In this document: positions 36,001 to 46,619 of the stretch, piece by piece
How positions within the stretch are numbered: the first letter of the stretch is position 1
Layout: the number at the start of each line of letters is the position of its first letter
Assembly (NCBI RefSeq): GCF_004959765.1
Contig: NZ_SJZD01000003.1
Location: 62,001 to 126,000, forward strand
DNA length: 64,000 bases
Source: Flavobacterium sp. H122
GTDB taxonomy: Bacteria > Bacteroidota > Bacteroidia > Flavobacteriales > Flavobacteriaceae
Reading direction: 5' to 3'
Translations under genes and position numbers: made by a program
The notes under the pieces: model-generated
What the model was told of the DNA's origin: nothing
Databases searched by the model: none
The model's input: only the letters and a program-made list of their open reading frames with translations

Positions 36001-37647
36001 ATGAAATATAACTTTTTAAAAACACTTACAGTTGTTTTTAGTTTTGTTGCACTGACATCATGTGATAAGGATTATATAACTATAGGAGGTGATATAATAG
36101 GTGAGGAGAATTTTAATTCTGTACCGGGTGAGGAATATGATGTTAAGGTTTACAATAAAAAGATTGGACCAGTGCAGTCAAACAACCTGCCTATTAACCA
36201 AATTGGTATTTATAACAATCCTTTCTTTGGTAAAACTGAGGCTAATTTTGTAACGCAGTTGGATCTTGTTGATGTCAATCCAACATTTGGAGAAGAAATC
36301 GTGGTAGACAGTGTTGTAATGACTATACCTTATGTTTCTAAGAAGAAAACTAATGCGGCGGGAAAAACAGAGTATGAATTGCTGGATACTCACGGCAGCA
36401 ATGCTTTTGATTTAGGAGTTTATAGAAATAACTATGAAATATTAAGTCTTAGTCCTGTTCCCGGTGATAATTTTCAAACGGGTGCGAGATATTATTCTAA
36501 TCAGGATGATACTTTTAATAATGTAAAGAGCGGTTTGGAAAATGTTAGTGATTATAGGTTGAATGATGCCGGTTCCAATTTTGAAAACACTAATTTCCTC
36601 GCTTCAAATAAAGAAATCAAATTTTATAAATATGAAGAGAAAAAAATCGGAACTCCTTATGTTGTAACTTACGAGAAAACAACTACCGTTGAGTCTACAA
36701 TAGCTCCGGCAATGAGACTTCATCTTAACAAAGATTATTTTTTAAATAGCATTATCAAGGCTTCAAAAGATAAGCTGGAAACAAATACTGCTTTTAAAAA
36801 ATATTTTAAAGGATTATATATTCAGGCAAAAGAAAAAGCTAATGTTACTGGAGGATCACTAATGTCTTTGGATTTTAAAAAAGGAAATGTCACTATTTAT
36901 TATAAAGAAGATAAAATTGTTAAAGACAAAAATGATGTTGTTTTAGGTAATGACAGACCTAGAAAAACTGTTGTTATGAATATGACTGGTAATTGTGTAA
37001 ATCTATTCAAGGATACTCCTTCTAATGAGTATCAGAATTTTAACCCTGAATATCTATATTTGAAAGGAGGGGAAGGATCGATTGCTTACGTTGATCTGTT
37101 TACTGATGCAGCAAAATTAGCATATCTAAAAAGTAAAAACGCATTAGTTACCGAGGCTTCATTAATTTTTACGGTGAACATCGAGGAAGGAAAGATGAAA
37201 AATGCTCCTAATCCACTACGCTTGTATTTGTATGATCTTGAAAATGAAAAAACAATCAGTGATTACAATTTTGATGAAACTAAGAATTCAAGTGATGCTA
37301 AAAGAAATAAATATGTTTTTGATGGTATTTTAAAAGAGGAAAAGAATAGTGCCGGGGAAGTGACTAAGAGATACTATAAATTTAGGATAACAGATTTTGT
37401 AAACAGGATTTTAAAAGGTACACAAACTAATGTAAGACTCGGACTTGCAGTTTGTGAAAATATAAATGATGCGGGTATGTTGTTTTTGGAAACACCTGTT
37501 GATTATCAAAATCTTTCAGGGGAAAATAAACAAATCAAAAAAATCCCAAGATCATCAGTGTATAACCCATTAGGGACTGTTTTGTACGGAAATACAGCTG
37601 ATGATAACAGAGTCAAGTTTATAATCAATTACGCAACAAAAAATTAA
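36001..37647 (+). CDS. DUF4270 lipoprotein
   Basis: A 548-residue protein with a lipoprotein signal (VALTSCDKD, Cys about 22). The body is beta-rich with the DUF4270 hallmarks: IGGDIIGEENF near the start, QLDLVDVNPTFGEEIVVDSVVMTIPY, and a C-terminal SSVYNPLGTVLYGN. Bacteroidota DUF4270 proteins are exported lipoproteins of unknown role. It is the middle gene between the short GT5 protein and glmS, with 3 and 6 base gaps, so expression is tied to amino-sugar synthesis. Confidence 0.8.
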   Translation: MKYNFLKTLTVVFSFVALTSCDKDYITIGGDIIGEENFNSVPGEEYDVKVYNKKIGPVQSNNLPINQIGIYNNPFFGKTEANFVTQLDLVDVNPTFGEEIVVDSVVMTIPYVSKKKTNAAGKTEYELLDTHGSNAFDLGVYRNNYEILSLSPVPGDNFQTGARYYSNQDDTFNNVKSGLENVSDYRLNDAGSNFENTNFLASNKEIKFYKYEEKKIGTPYVVTYEKTTTVESTIAPAMRLHLNKDYFLNSIIKASKDKLETNTAFKKYFKGLYIQAKEKANVTGGSLMSLDFKKGNVTIYYKEDKIVKDKNDVVLGNDRPRKTVVMNMTGNCVNLFKDTPSNEYQNFNPEYLYLKGGEGSIAYVDLFTDAAKLAYLKSKNALVTEASLIFTVNIEEGKMKNAPNPLRLYLYDLENEKTISDYNFDETKNSSDAKRNKYVFDGILKEEKNSAGEVTKRYYKFRITDFVNRILKGTQTNVRLGLAVCENINDAGMLFLETPVDYQNLSGENKQIKKIPRSSVYNPLGTVLYGNTADDNRVKFIINYATKN

Positions 37648-37653
37648 TTTAGT

Positions 37654-39501
37654 ATGTGTGGAATTGTTGGATACATAGGCCATAGAGAGGCTTATCCTAT
37701 AGTTGTTAAAGGATTAAAGCGATTGGAGTACAGAGGTTACGACAGTGCCGGTTTAGTGTTGTATGATGGCGAAAATTTAAAACTATCCAAGACAAAAGGT
37801 AAAGTTTCTGATCTGGAAGAAAGGGCAAAAAGCGAAATTACTTTAAATGGATCAATAGGAATAGGACACACGCGCTGGGCAACACATGGTGTTCCAAATG
37901 ATGTTAACTCGCATCCCCATGTTTCCAATTCTGGCGATATTGTAATTGTTCATAACGGTATTATCGAAAATTATGAACCGTTAAAAAAAGAATTGATCAA
38001 AAGAGGATATACTTTCAAATCTGATACAGATACTGAGGTTTTGGTTAACCTGATTGAAGAAGTTCAGAAAAACGAGAATACTAAATTAGGCAAAGCTGTC
38101 CAGGTTGCATTAAACCAAGTGGTTGGAGCTTATGCTATCTGTGTTTTTGACAGAAAAAAGCCTGATGAAATTGTAGTGGCCAGATTAGGAAGCCCGCTGG
38201 CAATTGGAATCGGTAAGGATGAATTTTTCATCGCATCTGATGCTTCACCGTTTATCGAATACACGTCAAATGCTATCTATTTGGAGGATGAGGAAATGGC
38301 GGTTGTGCGTTTGAACAAACCTTTGAAAATCAGAAAAATTAAAGACGATTCATTGGTTGATCCTTACATTCAGGAACTTCAGATGAATCTGGAGCAAATT
38401 GAAAAAGGTGGTTATGATCATTTCATGATGAAAGAGATTTATGAGCAACCTAACGTAATAAAAGATACGTATCGTGGCCGACTTCATTCTAATGAAGGTA
38501 TTGTTAGGATGGCAGGAGTTGAAGATAATATTGAAAAATTTGTCAATGCTAATAGAATTTTAATAATTGCTTGTGGAACATCTTGGCATGCAGGTCTTGT
38601 GGCTGAATATATATTTGAAGAATTCACGAGGATTCCTGTTGAGGTTGAATATGCATCTGAATTTAGGTATAGGAATCCTATCATTAATGAAAATGATGTT
38701 GTGATAGCAATTTCACAATCGGGAGAAACCGCAGATACTCTGGCAGCTATTAAATTGGCAAAGGAAAAAGGAGCTTTCGTTTTTGGAGTTTGTAATGTGG
38801 TAGGTTCTTCTATTTCGCGTGAATCCCATGCAGGTGCCTATACACATGCTGGACCCGAAATAGGAGTGGCTTCAACTAAAGCTTTTACCACTCAGATTAC
38901 TGTGTTGACTATGATAGCACTGCGTTTGGCAAAAGCTAAAGGAACTTTGTCTAATTCGGATTTCCATAGATATTTGTCTGAATTAGAGTCGATTCCTGAA
39001 AAAGTTGAAGAAGCTTTAAAGACAAATGATGTTACAAAGGAAATAGCTTCAGTTTATAAAGATGCGCCAAATTGTCTTTACCTTGGAAGAGGTTATAACT
39101 TCCCGGTTGCTTTGGAAGGCGCTTTGAAACTTAAGGAGATATCTTATATACATGCCGAAGGTTATCCAGCTGCAGAAATGAAGCATGGTCCGATAGCTTT
39201 AATTGATGAGCAAATGCCTGTTGTGGTTATAGCACCTAAACAAGGACATTATGATAAAGTGGTAAGTAACGTTCAGGAAATCAAATCGAGAAGCGGAAAG
39301 ATTATCGCGGTGGTTACAAAAGGTGATGAGCAGGTACGTTCCTTAGCGGATCACGTTATTGAAATACCTGAAACGTCTGATGCTTTATCTCCTTTATTGA
39401 CTACAATTCCATTGCAGTTATTGTCATATCACATTGCTGTTATGAGAGGCTGTAATGTGGATCAGCCAAGAAATCTGGCAAAATCTGTAACTGTGGAGTA
39501 A
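37654..39501 (+). CDS. glmS: Glutamine-fructose-6-phosphate aminotransferase (isomerising)
   Basis: A 615-residue protein. The N-terminal glutaminase has the processed nucleophile Cys2 in MCGIVGYIGHREAY. Two SIS isomerase domains (about 290-430 and 460-600) contain CGTSWHAG and SQSGETADTL. The chain ends LAKSVTVE, the conserved C-terminal tail. It makes glucosamine-6-phosphate for peptidoglycan and lipopolysaccharide. It is the last gene of the operon, followed by a strong terminator. Confidence 0.95.
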   Translation: MCGIVGYIGHREAYPIVVKGLKRLEYRGYDSAGLVLYDGENLKLSKTKGKVSDLEERAKSEITLNGSIGIGHTRWATHGVPNDVNSHPHVSNSGDIVIVHNGIIENYEPLKKELIKRGYTFKSDTDTEVLVNLIEEVQKNENTKLGKAVQVALNQVVGAYAICVFDRKKPDEIVVARLGSPLAIGIGKDEFFIASDASPFIEYTSNAIYLEDEEMAVVRLNKPLKIRKIKDDSLVDPYIQELQMNLEQIEKGGYDHFMMKEIYEQPNVIKDTYRGRLHSNEGIVRMAGVEDNIEKFVNANRILIIACGTSWHAGLVAEYIFEEFTRIPVEVEYASEFRYRNPIINENDVVIAISQSGETADTLAAIKLAKEKGAFVFGVCNVVGSSISRESHAGAYTHAGPEIGVASTKAFTTQITVLTMIALRLAKAKGTLSNSDFHRYLSELESIPEKVEEALKTNDVTKEIASVYKDAPNCLYLGRGYNFPVALEGALKLKEISYIHAEGYPAAEMKHGPIALIDEQMPVVVIAPKQGHYDKVVSNVQEIKSRSGKIIAVVTKGDEQVRSLADHVIEIPETSDALSPLLTTIPLQLLSYHIAVMRGCNVDQPRNLAKSVTVE

Positions 39502-39526
39502 ATAGAAATTTAACCATAAAATTATT

Positions 39527-39554
39527 AAAAGCGAGATTTTTTCTCGCTTTTTTT
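39527..39554 (+). terminator. Intrinsic terminator downstream of glmS
   Basis: Stem AAAAGCGAGA (39527-39536) pairs with TCTCGCTTTT (39542-39551), with a five-T loop and a T-rich tail. It lies 25 bases after the glmS stop. Confidence 0.85.
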
Positions 39555-39611
39555 ATTTTTTTCATTTTTTGTTGTATTTTGGCTATATAAAACCAACAAA
39601 ATTCAAAACGA

Positions 39612-42413
39612 ATGAGAATCTATTTTACTATTTTGTCATTGTTTTTTTGTGTATTTACTTTTGCGCAAAATACAATTTCAGGAACCGTTACAGATGACAA
39701 AAGTCAGCCTGTTCCAGGGGCCAACGTTAAAATCGTGGGGACTACTCAAGGTACCTCTGCCGGTTTTGACGGTAAATTCACCTTAAAGACCTCCAGCCAG
39801 TTTCCCTTTGAACTTGAAGTGTCAATGGTGGGTTATTCAAGTCAGGTTGTTACTGTCAGTTCAAAAGAACAGGAAATTGTTGTAGTGCTTTCTGAACAGT
39901 CAACATCATTAAATGAAATCGTTGTATCTGCTTCAAGAGCACCGGAAAGAGTTCTTGAATCTCCGGTTACAATTGAGCGTATGGGGCTAAAAGAAGTAAA
40001 AAATACTACTGCACCATCATTTTATGACGGATTGGAGAATTTAAAAGACGTACATTTCAATACTTCCAGTTTTAACTTTAAGTCAATAAATACAAGAGGT
40101 TTTGCCACTGTGGCAAACTCACGCTTTATGCAGTTGGTTGATGGAATGGATAACTCTTCGCCTGCTTTAAACTTTGTGTTGGGTAACTTGTTGGGAGTGT
40201 CTGATGTAGATGTGGCAAGTGTTGAAATTCTGCCTGGAGCTTCTTCAGCTTTATATGGTGCGAATGCATTTAATGGTATTATGTTTATGAACAGTAGAAA
40301 CCCATTCAATAAAGAAGGAATTTCTGCTTACTTTAAATACGGGATGACTTCTCAGAAAGCGGCTGGTGAAAATCCATACAGGGATTTTGGTATTCGTGCT
40401 GCTAAAAAATTTACTGATCATTTTGCAGCAAAAGCTAACTTTACCTATATGTCAGCTACTGAATGGATTGCTGATGATCAAAGAGACTTGGCGGATAATT
40501 TGACGGGATTCCCTAATAATCCAAATTATGACGGATTGAATATTTATGGTGATGAAGTTTCTACAAACATTAAAGGAGTGGGTGCGGCTTTAGCACAAAG
40601 AGGATTAATTCCTGCTTCAGCTGTAAATTTATTACCTAATTACAATGTGGCAAGAACAGGTTATGCTGAGCGTGATTTGAATGATAATAAGATTGAAAGT
40701 GCTAAATTTGATGCTTCTTTACATTTCCGACCATGGGTGAACTCTGATTCGAAATTTGCTAAAAATATTGAAATTATAGGGCAGCATAAATTAGGTTTTG
40801 GTAATACGGTTTATCAAGGTGCGAATAGATATAAACTGAAGGATTTTTTCATGGATCAGACAAAAATTGAAATCAAAGGAGATAATTTCTTTGTCAGAGG
40901 ATATAGAACTTCAGAAAATGCTGGAAATTCCTATGATATGCGTTTTGCTGCATGGAATGTAAATAGGGCTTGGAAATCTGACTCGCAATGGTTTGGAGAA
41001 TATGCAGGTACTTATATACAGGCTACTTTAGGGGGAGCTACGCCTGAGCAAGCACATGCTGCAGCAAGAAATATTGCTGACACTGGGAGATATTTGCCGG
41101 GAACTTATCAGTTTAATCAGGCTTTAGCTAATGTGGTTAGTGATCCTGATCTAACTACAGGGGCTAAATTCCAGGATAATTCAAAAATCCATCATGTTGA
41201 TGCAAATTATAATTTCAAAGATCAGATTAAGTTTGCTGAATTTCAAATAGGGGGGTCTGCCAGACAATATACAATGGATTCAAATGGAACCATTTTTACA
41301 GATACACCTGATGAGCCTTTGAAATATAAAGAGTATGGTGTTTATTTTCAAGGACAAAAGAAATTTTTAGATGAAAGAGCAAAACTTACTGCTTCAGTTC
41401 GTTATGATAAATCACAAAATTTTGATGGTAATATTTCACCTAGAATTTCATTTACATACGCTGCAGGAAATGAAAAGCAACACAATTTACGTGCTTCTTT
41501 CCAAACAGGTTTCCGTAATCCAACGACACAAGATCAATATATTGGTCTTGATTTAGGGCCATTTGCCTTAATTGGTTCAGCGCCGGATAACTTGACGAGA
41601 TATGTCGAAACTCTTCCTGTAAGTACACCTGGGCAAGTTTTTACCGGCGGTTCGCCAACTGTTACTTTAAGTGGAGTTAATGCTTATACAAACTCATATT
41701 CATTAGCTTCAGTGCAGGCATTTGCAGCTTCAGGAAATCCTGCCGATTTAAAAATTGCTCAAATTGGATTGGTTAAACCTGAAGAGGTTAAGGCATTTGA
41801 ATTGGGATATAGAACTGTTATTAAAAATTTCTCCATAGACTTGTCTGGTTATTACAATATATATAACGATTTCTTGAGCCAGGAAAGAGTTATTACTCCT
41901 TTATATGGTACTGTTGGTACTCCAACTTCTTATATGGCTTTGGCAAATGGAGACAGAAGAGTTTATCAAATTTATACCAATTCAACTGCTAAAGTAGATT
42001 CTTACGGTGCTGGAATTGGAATTAACAGAAAAGTTGGAAAATTCGATATTGGCGGAAGTTATAACTACTCAGGTTTTAAATTTGATCAGGATTCAGATCC
42101 TGATTTTATCCCTGGATTTAACACCCCTAAACATCGTGCTAAAGGATCTTTTGGTGCAGATAAATTATTAAATAATTTTGGATTTAACACTAATGTAAGA
42201 TGGAATTCTGAATACTTATGGCAGTCTTCGTTCATTGATGCAATGGTTCCTGAGAATGTCGTTTTTGATGCTCAAATTAACTATGCAATACCGTTCTTGA
42301 AATCAGTCGTGAAAGTTGGTGGTGCTAACTTGTTTGGAAAAGATTATATTCAGGTTCCTGGTGCAGGAGCAATTGGTCAGCAGTATTATGCTTCTTGGAC
42401 AATAAATCCATAA
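39612..42413 (+). CDS. TonB-dependent outer-membrane receptor
   Basis: A 933-residue receptor. It has a signal peptide ending at FTFAQ, a carboxypeptidase-regulatory-like domain (GTVTDDKSQPVPGANVKIVGT, about 22-105), a plug with LVDGMDNSSPALNF and VEILPGASSALYGANAFNG, and a long barrel to the C-terminus. It lacks the CxxC pair of the metal-island receptor and looks unrelated in substrate. It is followed 23 bases later by an SGNH lipoprotein, suggesting a receptor plus surface lipase/esterase unit, perhaps for lipid or ester uptake (inference). Confidence 0.85.
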   Translation: MRIYFTILSLFFCVFTFAQNTISGTVTDDKSQPVPGANVKIVGTTQGTSAGFDGKFTLKTSSQFPFELEVSMVGYSSQVVTVSSKEQEIVVVLSEQSTSLNEIVVSASRAPERVLESPVTIERMGLKEVKNTTAPSFYDGLENLKDVHFNTSSFNFKSINTRGFATVANSRFMQLVDGMDNSSPALNFVLGNLLGVSDVDVASVEILPGASSALYGANAFNGIMFMNSRNPFNKEGISAYFKYGMTSQKAAGENPYRDFGIRAAKKFTDHFAAKANFTYMSATEWIADDQRDLADNLTGFPNNPNYDGLNIYGDEVSTNIKGVGAALAQRGLIPASAVNLLPNYNVARTGYAERDLNDNKIESAKFDASLHFRPWVNSDSKFAKNIEIIGQHKLGFGNTVYQGANRYKLKDFFMDQTKIEIKGDNFFVRGYRTSENAGNSYDMRFAAWNVNRAWKSDSQWFGEYAGTYIQATLGGATPEQAHAAARNIADTGRYLPGTYQFNQALANVVSDPDLTTGAKFQDNSKIHHVDANYNFKDQIKFAEFQIGGSARQYTMDSNGTIFTDTPDEPLKYKEYGVYFQGQKKFLDERAKLTASVRYDKSQNFDGNISPRISFTYAAGNEKQHNLRASFQTGFRNPTTQDQYIGLDLGPFALIGSAPDNLTRYVETLPVSTPGQVFTGGSPTVTLSGVNAYTNSYSLASVQAFAASGNPADLKIAQIGLVKPEEVKAFELGYRTVIKNFSIDLSGYYNIYNDFLSQERVITPLYGTVGTPTSYMALANGDRRVYQIYTNSTAKVDSYGAGIGINRKVGKFDIGGSYNYSGFKFDQDSDPDFIPGFNTPKHRAKGSFGADKLLNNFGFNTNVRWNSEYLWQSSFIDAMVPENVVFDAQINYAIPFLKSVVKVGGANLFGKDYIQVPGAGAIGQQYYASWTINP

Positions 42414-42436
42414 TTCTTAATTTTAAAGATTATATT

Positions 42437-44032
42437 ATGACTAAAAATATAAAATGGTTGCTATTGGCTTCACTGACATTAGTGGCATGTAACGATGATG
42501 ATAATACAATAAATGAAGAACCAGTATCTGCGGGAACTGCTGATTTTTCAAAGTATGTAGCTTTAGGAGATTCTTTTGCAGCTGGATTTAGTGATGGAGC
42601 ATTGTTTAAAACTGCTCAGACAACTTCTTATCCGTCTATTTTAACTGGTCAGTTTGAGGCTGCTGGAGGTGGTGTGATGACAATTCCGTATATGAATGAT
42701 GATTTTGGAGGATTGTTGTTGGGAGGGAATCCAATTCCTGGACAAGGTGTTAGGCTGTATTTTGGTAAGCCTGAGGGGGCAGATTTTGATGAACCTTTAA
42801 GGGTTCCAGGGGCTTCTACTACAGAAGTAACGACAAAGCTTACAGGTACATTTTCTAATTTAGGTGTGCCCGGTGCGAGATGTATAGATTTAGTAAAAGC
42901 AGGATGGGGAAATCCTAGCCCGGGAGCTATTGTGTCCAAAATATCCAGCCCTTATTATGCTAGATTTGCTTCTTCAAGCAGTTCTACGGTGATGGCAGAT
43001 GCTTTGACGCAGCAACCAACTTTCTTTTCTTTGTGGATTGGAGGAAATGATGCTTTAGGGTATGCGCTTGCTGGTGGTGATACCGCTTTTGGTCAATTGA
43101 CTCCTTCAGCAGGAGAATCGGCCATTGGGTTTGATGCTTCTTATGATGAACTGATTAATAGTTTGACTGCAAACGGAAGAAAGGGAGTTATTGCTAACTT
43201 GCCTTATATTACTAACTTACCACAGTTTACTTATTTGAAACCTAGTTTTGTAGATACATTTAAGTATTATACTGATGGTGATGAAAAGAAAAAGACTCGT
43301 GTTGTAAGTGCTGGTGATGTGGCGACTATTAATCAAATTAATAGTATTGTTGGGTTTTTAGACCAAGTTTTAACGGCTTATGGACAGCCTAATAGATTTG
43401 CTGTTTTGTCATCTGCAACGGGTGCTGTTAATCCTGTTTTAATAAAAGATGAAACTTTAACTGATTTTAGCCTTCAAATAACTGGAGCTGCTCAGGCAAG
43501 TGGTAATGCTACCTTGATGGCTTTAGCATCTCATTTAGGTGAAACTTTTGGTAAGGCAAGACAAACAACTCAAGGAGATTTAATACCTTTGATTTCTTCT
43601 GAAGTAATTGGGAAACTTACAACAAATACATTACAGCCGGGGGTTCCTGATAATCTAAAAGCATATGGGATAACTTATCCTTTGGAAGACAGACATGTTT
43701 TAATTCCAACTGAAATTACTGAAATAAATAATCAAATTGATGCTTATAATGTAAAAATTGAAGCAGTTGCGACAGCAAAAGGTTTGGCTTTTGTTAATGC
43801 AAAAAACATATTGAAAAGCATGTCCGAAGGTGGAGTTTCTGAAAGTGGATACACATTGACGACTGAATTTGTGTTAGGAGGGATGTTTTCTTTGGATGGT
43901 ATTCATCCAACTCCCAGAGGTTATGCTTATATAGCTAATCGATTTATTGATGCAATTAATGCGAAGTATGGTTCTACACTTAAAAAAGTCAATATAGGTA
44001 CTTATAGAGTGTTGTTCCCAAGGGCACTTTAA
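42437..44032 (+). CDS. SGNH/GDSL-hydrolase lipoprotein
   Basis: From the ATG at 42437 the product has 531 residues with a lipoprotein signal (LTLVACND). The GDSL blocks are present: block I YVALGDSFAAG with the nucleophile Ser, block III WIGGNDALG with the Asn, and block V DGIHPTPRGYAYIAN with Asp and His. The insertions between blocks make it longer than typical SGNH enzymes. It is probably surface- or periplasm-exposed and acts on an ester delivered to, or taken up by, the upstream TonB receptor. The alternative start at 42395 overlaps the receptor and precedes the signal. Confidence 0.82.
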   Translation: MTKNIKWLLLASLTLVACNDDDNTINEEPVSAGTADFSKYVALGDSFAAGFSDGALFKTAQTTSYPSILTGQFEAAGGGVMTIPYMNDDFGGLLLGGNPIPGQGVRLYFGKPEGADFDEPLRVPGASTTEVTTKLTGTFSNLGVPGARCIDLVKAGWGNPSPGAIVSKISSPYYARFASSSSSTVMADALTQQPTFFSLWIGGNDALGYALAGGDTAFGQLTPSAGESAIGFDASYDELINSLTANGRKGVIANLPYITNLPQFTYLKPSFVDTFKYYTDGDEKKKTRVVSAGDVATINQINSIVGFLDQVLTAYGQPNRFAVLSSATGAVNPVLIKDETLTDFSLQITGAAQASGNATLMALASHLGETFGKARQTTQGDLIPLISSEVIGKLTTNTLQPGVPDNLKAYGITYPLEDRHVLIPTEITEINNQIDAYNVKIEAVATAKGLAFVNAKNILKSMSEGGVSESGYTLTTEFVLGGMFSLDGIHPTPRGYAYIANRFIDAINAKYGSTLKKVNIGTYRVLFPRAL

Positions 44033-44048
44033 AATATAAATTTATGAG

Positions 44049-44076
44049 AACCGCCGGATTATCCGGCGGTTTTTTT
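44049..44076 (+). terminator. Intrinsic terminator downstream of the SGNH lipoprotein gene
   Basis: A GC-rich 10-bp stem (AACCGCCGGA, 44049-44058, pairing with 44062-44071) has a three-base loop and is followed by a T run. It is one of the strongest terminators in the window. Confidence 0.9.
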
Positions 44077-44125
44077 GTTTTTAACTGCCTCTGAAAGGGG
44101 ATTTTAAAAAAACCAAACTTTTATA

Positions 44126-44155
44126 TTGTAATTCACAATATTAAAATTATCTTTG
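44126..44155 (+). promoter_or_regulatory. Promoter of atpDC
   Basis: TTG (44126-44128), a 19-base spacer, and TATCTTTG (44148-44155) form a near-ideal Bacteroidota promoter about 60 bases before the atpD ATG. The preceding terminator isolates it from upstream transcription. Confidence 0.65.
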
Positions 44156-44193
44156 CACTCTGAAAAAACACATCGTTTTTTATAACTAAATAG

Positions 44194-45726
<1,533 letters not shown>

Positions 45727-45735
45727 TTTTAATTG

Positions 45736-45763
45736 CTTAAAGTCTAAAGCTTAAAGCCTAAAG
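45736..45763. repeat. 14-bp tandem duplication in the atpD-atpC spacer
   Basis: CTTAAAGTCTAAAG (45736-45749) is followed directly by CTTAAAGCCTAAAG (45750-45763), differing at one position. It occupies most of the 47-base spacer. Confidence 0.7.
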
Positions 45764-45773
45764 CAAATAAAAA

Positions 45774-46055
45774 ATGATTGTAGAAATAGTATCACCAGAA
45801 GCTACATTATTCAAAGGAGAAGTTACTTCGGTAGCAGTTCCAGGAGTAAACGGCGAGTTCCAAATGTTGAATAACCACGCGCCTATCGTGTCGTTATTAG
45901 GAAAAGGTAACGTTAAAATTGTAGGTTCAAATATTAAAATTGCTAAAGAATTTGTAGGTAAATTCAGCAAGGTTAATGAACAGACTTATTGGTTGCCTAT
46001 CAATTCAGGAACTATTGAAATGAATGATAATAAAATTATTGTTTTAGCTGACTAA
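45774..46055 (+). CDS. atpC: F1Fo ATP synthase subunit epsilon
   Basis: A 93-residue protein comprising only the N-terminal beta-sandwich domain of epsilon (MIVEIVSPEATLFKGEVTSVAVPGVNGEFQMLNNHAPIVS). The C-terminal helical hairpin that inhibits ATP hydrolysis in other bacteria is missing, as is common in Bacteroidota. It is part of the central stalk. Its operon with atpD ends at a terminator 22 bases after the stop. Confidence 0.92.
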   Translation: MIVEIVSPEATLFKGEVTSVAVPGVNGEFQMLNNHAPIVSLLGKGNVKIVGSNIKIAKEFVGKFSKVNEQTYWLPINSGTIEMNDNKIIVLAD

Positions 46056-46076
46056 GACAATAATTAATAAATAAGA

Positions 46077-46105
46077 AAGCCAAACAGAAATGTTTGGCTT
46101 TTTTT
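46077..46105 (+). terminator. Intrinsic terminator downstream of atpC
   Basis: A perfect 10-bp stem AAGCCAAACA (46077-46086) / TGTTTGGCTT (46091-46100) with a GAAA tetraloop is followed by T5. Confidence 0.92.
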
Positions 46106-46133
46106 ATATTTTTATACTCCTAAATCTATTATT

Positions 46134-46619
46134 ATGAAAACAAAATTTACTTTTCTTTTAATGTTGCTTGTGAGCTTCTTCTTTTCAAGTTCATATGCAC
46201 AGCAAGCACAACAAACTAAACCGGTTTTAGTATTGTCAAATGCCAAGACTAATAAAAGTATCAAAGTATGTGAAGCCATTGATCCGGATAAGATAGAGGC
46301 AATATTAGGTAAAGCAGTTACTTTGGATAAGGAAATTTTTGAAAAAGGAGAAGAACCTATTTATAAGTTTCTTTATGACGGATTGGAAATGGAAATGCAG
46401 AATAACAAAATAAAAGTACTTACTATAACCAACAAAAAGTGGAAACTTAATGGTTTTACCATAGGTACGCTGTTTGAAACTATTGAGGCTAAGCATCAGC
46501 AGATAAAAAAGATTTATTTCAGTGATTATAAATTTGAAATCAAGAATACAAACGGCTTTATGTTTGTCGATGTAGATAATTTGAAGAATGTAAAGCGCAT
46601 AGGTGTCTTTTTTAATTAA
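46134..46619 (+). CDS. Secreted protein of unknown function cotranslated with bioF
   Basis: A 161-residue protein with a signal peptide (MKTKFTFLLMLLVSFFFSSSYAQ). The mature part is mixed alpha/beta and contains a SIKVCEAIDPDKIEAILGK segment. I recognise no family. Its stop codon shares a base with the bioF start, so the two are coupled. Nothing in the sequence suggests a biotin role, and the coupling may be fortuitous. Confidence 0.6.
   Translation: MKTKFTFLLMLLVSFFFSSSYAQQAQQTKPVLVLSNAKTNKSIKVCEAIDPDKIEAILGKAVTLDKEIFEKGEEPIYKFLYDGLEMEMQNNKIKVLTITNKKWKLNGFTIGTLFETIEAKHQQIKKIYFSDYKFEIKNTNGFMFVDVDNLKNVKRIGVFFN

Noticed and set aside
39560..39611. A promoter for the 933-residue TonB receptor
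   Set aside because: The closest match, TATTTTGG, is one T short of TAnnTTTG, so I did not call it.
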